Positions 57,009 through 64,000 of a stretch of DNA of 64,000 bases are shown here, in pieces; position 1 is the stretch's first letter, and each line of letters begins with the position of its first letter. The notes beneath the pieces were generated by a model. That model was not told where the DNA came from. It saw only the letters and a list, made by a program, of their open reading frames with translations, and did no database searches. A program made the position numbers and the translations under genes. The DNA is from Streptomyces fradiae (GTDB lineage: Bacteria > Actinomycetota > Actinomycetes > Streptomycetales > Streptomycetaceae), in the NCBI RefSeq assembly GCF_041270065.1, contig NZ_CP065958.1:3162001-3226000 (forward strand), in the 5' to 3' direction.

Positions 57009-57626
57009 TCACTGGTGTTGCCGACGTGCCTCGTGCCAACGCCGCACCAAGCCCTCCGGCACCTCCTCCGCCGTCAGCGCGAAGACCAGATGGTCACGCC
57101 AGGCGCCGTCGATGTGGAGGTAGCGGGGCCGCAGCCCCTCCTCGCGGAATCCCAATTTCTCCACGACGCGGCGCGAGGGGCCGTTCTCCGGGCGAATGCA
57201 GACTTCCATCCGGTGCAGTCCGACCGTGCGGAAACAGTGGTCGACGGCGAGCGCCACCGCCGTCGGCATGACGCCGCGGCCGGCCACGTCCCGGTCCACC
57301 CAATAGCCCACATGACCGGAACACATCGAGCCCCAGGTGATTCCCGCGACCGTCAACTGACCGACCAGACGCCCCTGGTACTCGATGACGAACGGCAGCA
57401 TCCGCCCCGCGTTCGCCTCCGCCCGCAGATGGCGCACCATCTGACGGTACGTGGGCCGCTGCGTCACCGGGCCGGCCGGGCCGGGCGGCGGGACGGTCGC
57501 CTCCCAGGGGCGCAACCAGTCGCGGTTGCGCCGGTTCACCTCGCGCCAGGCCCGCTGGTCGCGCATCTTTATCGGGCGGAGCAGCACGTCGCCGTCGACC
57601 AGGACCACGGGCCAGGACGGAATCAT
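57009..57626 (-). CDS. RimJ/RimL-like GNAT acetyltransferase
   Basis: 205 aa. Pattern of ribosomal-protein alanine N-acetyltransferases: LRPIKMRDQRAWREVNRRNR, VGQLTVAGITWGSMCSGHVG, ADHCFRTVGLHRMEVCIRPE-type central region and RRVVEKLGFREEG. The actual target could also be a metabolite. The ATG overlaps the mog stop (ATGA). The 146 bases after it, up to sepX, are AT-rich for this genome and include CTGAAC/GTTCAG arms around a T-run (about 56939-56962), a weak terminator or a promoter region for sepX. Confidence 0.85.
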   Translation of the reverse strand: MIPSWPVVLVDGDVLLRPIKMRDQRAWREVNRRNRDWLRPWEATVPPPGPAGPVTQRPTYRQMVRHLRAEANAGRMLPFVIEYQGRLVGQLTVAGITWGSMCSGHVGYWVDRDVAGRGVMPTAVALAVDHCFRTVGLHRMEVCIRPENGPSRRVVEKLGFREEGLRPRYLHIDGAWRDHLVFALTAEEVPEGLVRRWHEARRQHQ

Positions 57627-58258
57627 GACGCCGGGCCCGCTTCCGCCGCCGGTCTGGGGTGGTCGCCGCCACGGATCTGGTCCACCGCGTGGACCAGCAG
57701 CGGTTCCAGGACCGCGAGGCCGTCCCGTACCCCGCCCGTCGAACCGGGCAGGTTGACGATCAGCGTGCCGCCGCCCCGGGAGCCCCGCGCGACCCCGGCG
57801 AGGCCGCGCGAGAGCGCCGCCGTGGGCACCTTCTCCCGGCCGTACGCGCGGATCGCCTCCGGGATGCCCGGGATCTCCCGGTCCAGGACCCGCCGGGTGA
57901 CCTCGGGCGTCTCGTCGGTGGGCGAGATGCCCGTACCGCCGGTGGTGAGGATGACGTCGTAGCCCGCCTCGACCCCGGCGCGCAGCGCCGCCTCCACGGG
58001 CGCGCCGTCCGGGACCACCTGCGGCCCCTCCACGGCGAAGCCCATCCCGCGCAGCGCCTCGGCGATCAGCGGGCCGCCCTTGTCCTCGTAGACACCGGCG
58101 GCCGCCCGGTTCGAGGCGGTGACGACGAGCGCGGTGTACGGGCCGGTGTGCGGGGCGATGTGCGTCGTTTCCGCCGGGGCGGGCGCCGCGTGCGCCTGCG
58201 CCCCGTGCTCGTGGGCCCCGTGCTCGTGCGCCCCCGCCACCTTGCCCGCGCGGGTCAC
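57623..58258 (-). CDS. mog: molybdopterin adenylyltransferase (MogA/MoaB type)
   Basis: 211 aa. The MoCF domain (about 40-200) has LVVTASNRAAAGVYEDKGGP, TTGGTGISPTDETPE and LPGSTGGVRDGL, the pattern of enzymes that adenylylate molybdopterin before molybdenum insertion. The first 35 residues are unusual: AHEHGAHEHGAQAHAAP is His-rich. The GTG overlaps the moaC stop (GTGA) and its own stop overlaps the RimJ-like gene, so the cluster is coupled. Confidence 0.9.
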   Translation of the reverse strand: MTRAGKVAGAHEHGAHEHGAQAHAAPAPAETTHIAPHTGPYTALVVTASNRAAAGVYEDKGGPLIAEALRGMGFAVEGPQVVPDGAPVEAALRAGVEAGYDVILTTGGTGISPTDETPEVTRRVLDREIPGIPEAIRAYGREKVPTAALSRGLAGVARGSRGGGTLIVNLPGSTGGVRDGLAVLEPLLVHAVDQIRGGDHPRPAAEAGPAS

Positions 58259-58749
58259 GCCTGGCTCCGTTCGCCCCGCGTCCAGTGGCCGGACTTGCCG
58301 CCGGTCTTCTCCTCGACGCGCACGTCGGAGATGACCGCACCCTTGTCGACGGCCTTCACCATGTCGACGACGGTCAGCGCCGCCACCGACACCGCCGTCA
58401 GGGCCTCCATCTCCACGCCCGTCCGGTCGGTGGTCTTCACCGTCGCGAGGATCTCCACGGCGTCGTCCGTGACCCCGAGGTCGAGGGTCACCCCGGAGAC
58501 CGCCAGAGGGTGGCAGAGCGGGATCAGGTCCGGGGTCTTCTTGGCGCCCATGATCCCGGCGATCCGGGCGGTGGCGAGCGCATCGCCCTTCGGGACGCCC
58601 TCGCCGCGCAGCAGCTCGATCACGCGCGGCGAGACGAGGACCCGGCCGCTGGCGCGGGCGGTGCGGGCGGTGACGTCCTTCGCGGAGACGTCGACCATGC
58701 GGGCCGCCCCGGCCTCGTCGATGTGGGTGAGTCCTTGCTGCGTGCTCAT
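58255..58749 (-). CDS. moaC: cyclic pyranopterin monophosphate synthase
   Basis: 164 aa. Converts the MoaA product to cyclic pyranopterin monophosphate, the first committed step of molybdenum cofactor synthesis. Motifs: GAARMVDVSAKDVTARTA, IAGIMGAKKTPDLIPLCHPL, GVEMEALTAVSVAALTVVDM and ISDVRVEEKTGGKSG. All catalytic Lys/His/Asp positions are present. GGGAGTG precedes ATG 58749. moaA, moaE and moaD are not in this window. Confidence 0.96.
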   Translation of the reverse strand: MSTQQGLTHIDEAGAARMVDVSAKDVTARTARASGRVLVSPRVIELLRGEGVPKGDALATARIAGIMGAKKTPDLIPLCHPLAVSGVTLDLGVTDDAVEILATVKTTDRTGVEMEALTAVSVAALTVVDMVKAVDKGAVISDVRVEEKTGGKSGHWTRGERSQA

Positions 58750-58831
58750 GGCGGTGACACTCCCGGTCGCTGTGTGGGACGACACGGTACCCCCACCGGC
58801 GCCGGCGCACCGGACGAGGTTCAGCCGGTGG

Positions 58832-60262
58832 TCACCCGAGAAGCAGCACGTCGAGCTCCGCGCCGGGCTCGACCTCGGTCACCTCCTCCGGTACGACGAG
58901 CAGCGCGTCCGCGTGCGCGAGCGCCCCGATCAGGTGGGAGCCGGAGCCGCCCACGGGGCTGACGGCGCCCGACTCCGCGTCGTACGTCCCGCGCAGGAAC
59001 TGGCGCCGTCCGGCCGGCGAGGACAGCGTCCGGTCGGCCTTGAGCACGGCGCGCACCCGGGGCCGGTGCGCGTCGGGCCGGTCGCCGAGGCCCATCAGTG
59101 CACGGATCGCGGGCCGGACGAACAGCTCGAAGGAGACGTACGAGGAGACCGGGTTGCCCGGCAGCGCGAGCAGCGGGGTGTGCTCGGGGCCGATCATGCC
59201 GAAGCCCTGCGGCTTGCCGGGCTGCATGGCGAGCTTGCGGAAGTCGACCTCGCCGTCGGCCGTCAGGGCCTCCTTGACCACGTCGTAGGCGCCGACGCTG
59301 ACGCCGCCGGTGGTGACGATGAGGTCGGCGCGGATCAGCTGGTCCTCGATGGCGCCGCGCAGCGACTCGGCGTCGTCGGCGACGGCCGGGACGCGGTAGG
59401 CGAGGGCTCCGGCGTCGCGGGCGGCGGCGGCGAGGGCGAAGCTGTTGGAGTCGTAGATCTGGCCCTCGCCCAGCGGCTCGCCGGGCTGGGTCAGCTCGCT
59501 GCCGGTGGAGATGACGACCACCCGCGGGCGGGGGCGCACCCGCACGGTGCCGCGGCCGATCGCGGCGAGCAGGCCGATCTGCGGCGGGCCGAGGACGGTG
59601 CCCGCGGCGAGCGCGAGCTCGCCGGCGGTGACGTCGCTGCCGCGGGCCCGGACGTGGGCGCGGGCCTCGGCGGGGCGGTGGACGCGGACCTCGCCGGCCG
59701 CGCCCTCGGGGGCGGCGCTGGCCGGGCGCATCCCGCCGGCGGCGCCTCCGCCGGTGCCGCCGTCGGTCCATTCGACGGGGACGACGGCCTCGGCGCCGGG
59801 CGGCAGCGGGGCGCCGGTCATGATCCGGGCGGCCTGGCCGGGGCCGACCTCGGGCAGGCCGCCGGCGCCGGCGGCGACGTCGCCGATCACGGTCAGGACG
59901 GCGGGGAACTCCTCGCTCGCCCCGGCCACGTCGGCGACCCGCACCGCGTACCCGTCCATGGAGCTGTTGTCGAAGGGCGGCAGCGCGACCGGCACCGTGA
60001 CGTCCTCGACGAGCACACAGCCCTGGGCGTCGGCCAGTTGCAGCTCGATGGGCTCGAGCGGGGAGACCGTGGCGAGGACGTCGGCCAGGTGCTCGTCGAC
60101 GGACCACAGGCCCTTGGCCGGACCGGCGCAGGGGTCGCCGGGGCCATGGCCGTGACCGTGGCTGCCGTCGTGGCCGTGCTCGTGGCCGTGGCCGTGGTCG
60201 TCGCCGGGACCAGGGCCGTGGTCGTGGCCGTGGTCCGCCGGTGCCGTACCGCTGCTGCTCAA
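58832..60262 (-). CDS. MoeA/gephyrin-like protein (molybdopterin molybdotransferase or Glp)
   Basis: 476 aa. Domains of MoeA in order: linker and N-terminal region from about 50 (LADVLATVSPLEPIELQLAD), PFDNSSMDGYAVR, RIMTGAPLPPGAEAVV, the MoCF core VISTGSELTQPGEPL and TTGGVSVGAYDVV, LPGNPVSSYVSFELF and a C-terminal beta domain. The first 45 residues are exceptionally His-rich (HGHDHGPGPGDDHGHGHEHG). TTG 60262 is the only suitable start (GAGGAG upstream). Location between galU and moaC near a SepX-like gene raises the question whether it is a division-linked Glp or a true MoeA. Confidence 0.88.
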   Translation of the reverse strand: MSSSGTAPADHGHDHGPGPGDDHGHGHEHGHDGSHGHGHGPGDPCAGPAKGLWSVDEHLADVLATVSPLEPIELQLADAQGCVLVEDVTVPVALPPFDNSSMDGYAVRVADVAGASEEFPAVLTVIGDVAAGAGGLPEVGPGQAARIMTGAPLPPGAEAVVPVEWTDGGTGGGAAGGMRPASAAPEGAAGEVRVHRPAEARAHVRARGSDVTAGELALAAGTVLGPPQIGLLAAIGRGTVRVRPRPRVVVISTGSELTQPGEPLGEGQIYDSNSFALAAAARDAGALAYRVPAVADDAESLRGAIEDQLIRADLIVTTGGVSVGAYDVVKEALTADGEVDFRKLAMQPGKPQGFGMIGPEHTPLLALPGNPVSSYVSFELFVRPAIRALMGLGDRPDAHRPRVRAVLKADRTLSSPAGRRQFLRGTYDAESGAVSPVGGSGSHLIGALAHADALLVVPEEVTEVEPGAELDVLLLG

Positions 60263-60266
60263 GGTG

Positions 60267-61166
60267 CTACATCTCCTCGCTGACGTAACCGCGGAGCCAG
60301 GTCCGGAAGTCCGGCCCCAGATCATCACGTTCGCACGCCAGTCTGACAATGGCACGCAGATAGTCGCCGCGGTCGCCGGTGTCATAGCGCCGGCCCTTGA
60401 AGACGACGCCGTGCACGGGGCCGCCGACCCGCTCGTCCTGGACGAGTTTCTGCAGGGCGTCGGTCAGCTGGATCTCGCCGCCGCGGCCCGGCGCGGTCTC
60501 GCGCAGTATGGCGAAGACGGCGGGGTCGAGGACATAGCGCCCGATGATCGCCAGGTTGCTGGGGGCCTCGGCCGGCTCCGGCTTCTCGACCAGTCCGGTC
60601 ACCTTCACCACGTCCGACTCGCCGGTGGGGCCGACGGCGGCGCAGCCGTACAGGTGGATCTGCGAGGGCTCGACCTCCATCAGCGCGATCACGCTGCCGC
60701 CGAACCGCTCGCGGACCTCGACCATGCGGGCGAGCAGCGGGTCGCGCGGGTCGATCAGGTCGTCGCCGAGGAGCACGGCGAAGGGCTGATCGCCGACGTG
60801 CGGGGCGGCGCACAGGACGGCGTGGCCGAGGCCGCGCGGGTCGCCCTGGCGCACGTAGTGCATGGTGGCGAGGTCGCTGGACTCCTGGACCTTGGCGAGC
60901 CGTTCCTCGTCGCCCTTGCGGGTCAGCGCTTCTTCCAGCTCGTAGTTCCGGTCGAAGTGGTCCTCGAGGGGGCGCTTGTTGCGGCCGGTGATCATCAGGA
61001 CGTCGGAGAGCCCGGCGGCGACGGCTTCCTCGACGACGTACTGGATGGCCGGTTTGTCGACGACCGGCAGCATCTCCTTCGGCGTCGCCTTGGTGGCCGG
61101 CAGGAACCGGGTGCCGAGACCGGCGGCCGGGATGACAGCCTTTGTGATGGACGGCGTCTGAGTCAT
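60267..61166 (-). CDS. galU: UTP-glucose-1-phosphate uridylyltransferase
   Basis: 299 aa. Makes UDP-glucose from UTP and glucose-1-phosphate. Motifs: AVIPAAGLGTRFLPATKATP (nucleotide binding), EMLPVVDKPAIQYVVEEA, VLLGDDLID and LVEKPEP, all typical of bacterial UGPases. Its TAG stop lies four bases before the moeA TTG start. ATG 61166 has no ribosome site but TAGGGT lies seven bases upstream (61174-61179), so the mRNA is probably leaderless. Confidence 0.96.
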   Translation of the reverse strand: MTQTPSITKAVIPAAGLGTRFLPATKATPKEMLPVVDKPAIQYVVEEAVAAGLSDVLMITGRNKRPLEDHFDRNYELEEALTRKGDEERLAKVQESSDLATMHYVRQGDPRGLGHAVLCAAPHVGDQPFAVLLGDDLIDPRDPLLARMVEVRERFGGSVIALMEVEPSQIHLYGCAAVGPTGESDVVKVTGLVEKPEPAEAPSNLAIIGRYVLDPAVFAILRETAPGRGGEIQLTDALQKLVQDERVGGPVHGVVFKGRRYDTGDRGDYLRAIVRLACERDDLGPDFRTWLRGYVSEEM

Positions 61167-61173
61167 GCGGTGC

Positions 61174-61179
61174 ACCCTA
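61174..61179 (-). promoter_or_regulatory. -10 box of galU (leaderless)
   Basis: TAGGGT on the minus strand ends seven bases before the ATG, placing the transcript start at the start codon. Confidence 0.6.
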
Positions 61180-61269
61180 GCCGTTCGGTATGTGAGGAAG
61201 GTAAGGATCACATGAGCTTTCTCAACCCTCGTACCGCTACCGCCCGATACAAGAGGAATACGAGCCGCG

Positions 61270-61923
61270 TTGAGCACCGAGTCGACGACCGGGTCCACGA
61301 CCGAACCGCCTGAGAAGCCGGGCACCGAACCGCCTGAGAACACCACCGAGAAGGCGCTGTTGCGCCGGGCGCTGCTCGGCGCACGCGCCGCCCTGACCGC
61401 CGAGGAACGCGAGCGGGCCGCCGGGGCGCTCGCGCCGGCCGCGCTCGATCTGCCGGAGCTGGCGGAGGCGGGCACGGTCGCCGCGTATGTCTCGGTGGGG
61501 CGCGAACCGGGCACGCGCGCGCTGCTCGACGTGCTGCGCGAGCGGGGCGTACGGGTGCTGCTGCCGGTCCTGCTGCCCGACAACGACCTCGACTGGGCGC
61601 CGTACGAAGGCCCCGAGCGGCTGGCGAAGGCGGGCCGCGGGCTGCTGGAACCGGTCGGCGAACGGCTCGGCCCGGACGCGGTGTGCGGGGCGGACGCGGT
61701 GCTGCTTCCGGGGCTCGCGGTCGACGGGCGGGGCATGCGGCTCGGGCGGGGCGGCGGTTCGTACGACCGGGTCCTGGCCCGGCTGGTCCGGTCGGGCGCG
61801 GATCCGGCTCTGGTGGTGCTCCTGTACGCGAACGAGGTGGTCGCGCGGGTCCCGGAGGAACCGCACGACCACCCCGTGCACGCGGTGGTGACCCCGGAGG
61901 GGGTCCGGCGTTTCAGGCCTTGA
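61270..61923 (+). CDS. 5-formyltetrahydrofolate cyclo-ligase
   Basis: 217 aa. ATP-dependent conversion of 5-formyl-THF to 5,10-methenyl-THF in folate metabolism. The C-terminal signature GRGGGSYDRVLARL and a basic N-terminal ATP region (LRRALLGARAALTAEERE) identify it. The start is a TTG (61270). The first 30 residues are a Thr/Glu/Pro-rich stretch with a 17-bp DNA direct repeat (ACCGAACCGCCTGAGAA, twice near 61302-61340) and are probably not part of the fold, so a later start is possible. Confidence 0.9.
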   Translation: MSTESTTGSTTEPPEKPGTEPPENTTEKALLRRALLGARAALTAEERERAAGALAPAALDLPELAEAGTVAAYVSVGREPGTRALLDVLRERGVRVLLPVLLPDNDLDWAPYEGPERLAKAGRGLLEPVGERLGPDAVCGADAVLLPGLAVDGRGMRLGRGGGSYDRVLARLVRSGADPALVVLLYANEVVARVPEEPHDHPVHAVVTPEGVRRFRP

Positions 61924-61944
61924 GGACTGGGGCCATGGCTGGCG

Positions 61945-64000
61945 CTACGGCTCCAGCTTCAGGGTGTCCCGGGTGGTGGCCTCTACGGCCGCCTGCCCGT
62001 AGGACCAGTCGAGCAGCTCGCCCTTGACCCACTTCTCCGTCTGGTCGGTGTAGTGGCTGTCGTAGGCGTGGCCGGAGGCACCGGAGAGGTTGATCCAGCG
62101 GGACTTGTCCCAGTCGCCGACGTTGACCACCATCCGCATGGACGGCACCCAGATCACGTCGTAGCCGCCGGCCGCGTTCCAGCCGGTGGCGTCGACGGCG
62201 GCCTCGCCGCCGCCGAGGTTCCACGGGCCGCGGTTGAGCAGGGACTGCACGAAGCCGGGGCCGGCGGTGCCGAGGGTCTGGTTCTTCAGGGTCAGCTGGT
62301 GCAGCCGGCCCCAGCTCCAGGTGGAGACGTCCTTGCCGAGCTTGGCGGTCAGCTCCCAGCGGGCGTCCTTCATGGCCTGCGCGAGCAGCTGGTCACGGGT
62401 CTCGGTGGCGGCGTTCAGCCGGTCGCCCGGGGTGTTCCACCACTCGCTCTTCTCCTGCTTCAGGAGCGGGCGGACCACCTCGTACCAGCGGTCGCCGCCG
62501 TCCGGCTGCGCGGTGTCGGGGTCACGCTCGCCGCACTCGGGGACGAGCTTGTTCTGCTCGTCGACCGGGCCGGTGGTGTCGGCGACGCGGACGTTGATGC
62601 ACTCGCCCTCGACGCGCAGCTCCTTGGGCAGCTTGTTGCCGAAGGCGAGCTTGAGGACGTTGCGCCAGACCGCGTTGAAGTACGCGGCGGCGGCGGAGTC
62701 CGGCTCCTGGGTGTAGTCCCAGCCCTCGAGCAGCTTCTGCGCCTCGCGGACCTGCGGGTCGGAGATGTCGATCTTCAGCAGGAGCGGGTTGAGCAGAGTC
62801 GCGATCTCGCTGCGGTTGTCCATCTGCATGGTCTGCATGTCGTCCGGCGAGATCTTGCCGCCGTCCTTGAGCTTGGACTCGATCAGATCGTTGATCCGCT
62901 GGCTGCGCGAGCCGTAGCCCCAGTCCCGGGTGAGGAGGTAGGGGTACTTCTTCTCGTCGATGACGGACTGGTTGGCCGTGACGATGTAGCCGCGCTTCGG
63001 GTTGTACTCGTAGGGCAGCTCGGCGTACGGGATGTAGCCCTTCCAGTCGTACGAGGAGTCCCAGCCGGGCGCCGGCAGGGTGCCGTCGTAGGCCGCGCCC
63101 TTGGTGCGGACCGGGATCTTGCCGGGCGCCTGGTAGCCGATGTTGCCGGCGGTGTCGGCGTAGATCAGGTTCTGGGACGGGACCTCGAAGTCCTTGGCGG
63201 CGGCTCGGAAGCCGGTGAAGTCCTTGGCGCGGTTGAGCGCGAAGACGGCGTCCATGGACTTGCCGGGCTGCAGCGCGGTCCAGCGCAGGGAGACGCCGTA
63301 GCCGGTGCCGCGGTCGGGGGCGGCGTTGCCGACGGGGGCGGTCTGGCCGACCCGCTCCAGTTCGGTGGAGCGGTCGGAGACCAGCGGGCCGTGCTCGGTG
63401 GAGCGGATGGTGATGGGGCGGTCGTCGCCGCCGGCGACCTTGATGACCTCGTCGCGGGTGACGAACGGCTTGGTCTTGCCGTCGACGACATAGCCGTCGG
63501 TGCCGATCTTCTCCAGGTAGAGGTCGGTGACGTCGGCGCCGAGGTTGGTGAAGCCCCAGGCGATGGAGTTGTTGTGGCCGATGATCACGCCGGGCATGCC
63601 GGAGAAGGTGTAGCCGGCGACGTCGTAGCGGCAGGTCGCCGAGACCGAGCGGCAGTGCAGGCCCATCTGGTACCAGAGGGACGGCAGCATCGGCGCGAGG
63701 TGCGGGTCGTTGGCGAGCAGCGGCTTGCCGGAGGTCGTGAAGTTCCCGGAGACGACCCAGGAGTTCGAGCCGATGCCGTTGCCGTTGGGGCCGAGCAGGG
63801 CCGGGATCTCGTCGAGGGCGTCGGAGAGCGCGGCGAGCTGGGACTGGATGCCGTTCTGCCCGCCGGAGGTGCCGGTGCCGCCGGAGGTGGTGTCGTCGCC
63901 CTTCGGCTGGGCGTCGGGGTCGAACTTGCCGGTGACCTTGTCGACGGCGCCGCGGTCGACGATCGGCTGGTGCAGGTCGTACGGGTACCCCGGGTAGAGG
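61945..64000 (-). CDS. penicillin acylase-family protein, N-terminal part beyond the window
   Basis: At least 685 aa are visible. The Ntn-hydrolase beta-chain start is seen in the upstream part: GSNSWVVSGNFTTSGKPL then LLANDPHLAP, where the Ser after Gly is the self-processing nucleophile, so the enzyme core is intact. Further family marks are PGVIIGHNNSIAWGFTNLGA, DTAGNIGYQAPGKIPVR and VTANQSVIDE. In Streptomyces such enzymes are secreted acylases acting on lactams, N-acyl homoserine lactones or cyclic lipopeptides; the substrate here is unknown. The signal peptide and alpha chain lie outside the window. Confidence 0.93.
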   Translation of the reverse strand, partial: LYPGYPYDLHQPIVDRGAVDKVTGKFDPDAQPKGDDTTSGGTGTSGGQNGIQSQLAALSDALDEIPALLGPNGNGIGSNSWVVSGNFTTSGKPLLANDPHLAPMLPSLWYQMGLHCRSVSATCRYDVAGYTFSGMPGVIIGHNNSIAWGFTNLGADVTDLYLEKIGTDGYVVDGKTKPFVTRDEVIKVAGGDDRPITIRSTEHGPLVSDRSTELERVGQTAPVGNAAPDRGTGYGVSLRWTALQPGKSMDAVFALNRAKDFTGFRAAAKDFEVPSQNLIYADTAGNIGYQAPGKIPVRTKGAAYDGTLPAPGWDSSYDWKGYIPYAELPYEYNPKRGYIVTANQSVIDEKKYPYLLTRDWGYGSRSQRINDLIESKLKDGGKISPDDMQTMQMDNRSEIATLLNPLLLKIDISDPQVREAQKLLEGWDYTQEPDSAAAAYFNAVWRNVLKLAFGNKLPKELRVEGECINVRVADTTGPVDEQNKLVPECGERDPDTAQPDGGDRWYEVVRPLLKQEKSEWWNTPGDRLNAATETRDQLLAQAMKDARWELTAKLGKDVSTWSWGRLHQLTLKNQTLGTAGPGFVQSLLNRGPWNLGGGEAAVDATGWNAAGGYDVIWVPSMRMVVNVGDWDKSRWINLSGASGHAYDSHYTDQTEKWVKGELLDWSYGQAAVEATTRDTLKLEP

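Overview
The window is a 64 kb stretch of a Streptomyces (or very close relative) chromosome arm-to-core region. The evidence is the very high GC with G/C-biased third positions, frequent GTG and TTG starts, TAGGGT/TAGGCT-type -10 boxes placed directly before start codons, and the presence of Streptomyces hallmarks: an SsgA-like sporulation protein, a SepX-like septal protein, an LAXTG surface protein and a TamR/trans-aconitate methyltransferase pair. Gene order agrees with what I recall of the S. coelicolor ppc-to-ssgE region. No phage, plasmid, IS transposase, CRISPR array or secondary-metabolite cluster was seen; this is mostly conserved core with small accessory insertions.

Layout. 1-2.8 kb: end of rplY, pth, two small envelope proteins and a sortase-anchored surface protein. 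2.9-9.9 kb: ppc, a fatty-acid desaturase with its TetR regulator, a gutted glyoxalase gene behind trans-aconitate methyltransferase (tam), divergent tamR, and a LuxR-type response regulator. 10.1-14.1 kb: galTEK operon and an atypical response regulator lacking the phosphoacceptor Asp. 14.3-20 kb: two tandem PQQ-repeat membrane proteins and an ABC-F protein. 20-24.9 kb: a structured inverted-repeat element in front of a probably truncated gene, a second membrane protein, an acyltransferase and a secreted beta-propeller protein. 24.9-30.4 kb: ispE, rsmA, rpfB, tatD, a zinc ribbon protein and rsmI. 30.4-37.9 kb: protein O-mannosyltransferase, a penicillin-binding protein, YbaK-like deacylase, DMT transporter, Nudix and serine hydrolases. 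37.9-41.1 kb: an ECF metal-uptake operon with a Nur-like box, and ssgE. 41.2-48.6 kb: TetR/MMPL exporter, a tricorn-like protease, an acetyltransferase and a CsbD-like protein. 48.7-55.7 kb: a monooxygenase-hydrolase-SDR operon with a divergent MerR regulator, exonuclease III, an acetyltransferase, a secreted trypsin-like protease and tRNA-Ala. 55.8-64 kb: a SepX-like protein, then (transcribed toward it) galU, a MoeA/gephyrin-like protein, moaC, mog and a RimJ-like acetyltransferase, followed by 5-formyl-THF cyclo-ligase and a penicillin acylase cut by the window edge.

Functional links: gal operon plus galU supply UDP-sugars; rpfB, the PBP, the LAXTG protein, ssgE and the SepX-like protein concern the cell envelope, spore germination and division; tam/tamR and ppc sit at the TCA-cycle anaplerotic node; several regulators (TetR twice, MarR, MerR) have visible palindromic sites next to the genes they are likely to control. 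Many stop/start overlaps (ATGA, GTGA, TTGA) mark tightly coupled operons. The most notable items are the covarying inverted-repeat element at 20147-20363, the moeA/sepX arrangement, the Nur-like box before the metal transporter, and the internally deleted glyoxalase gene.
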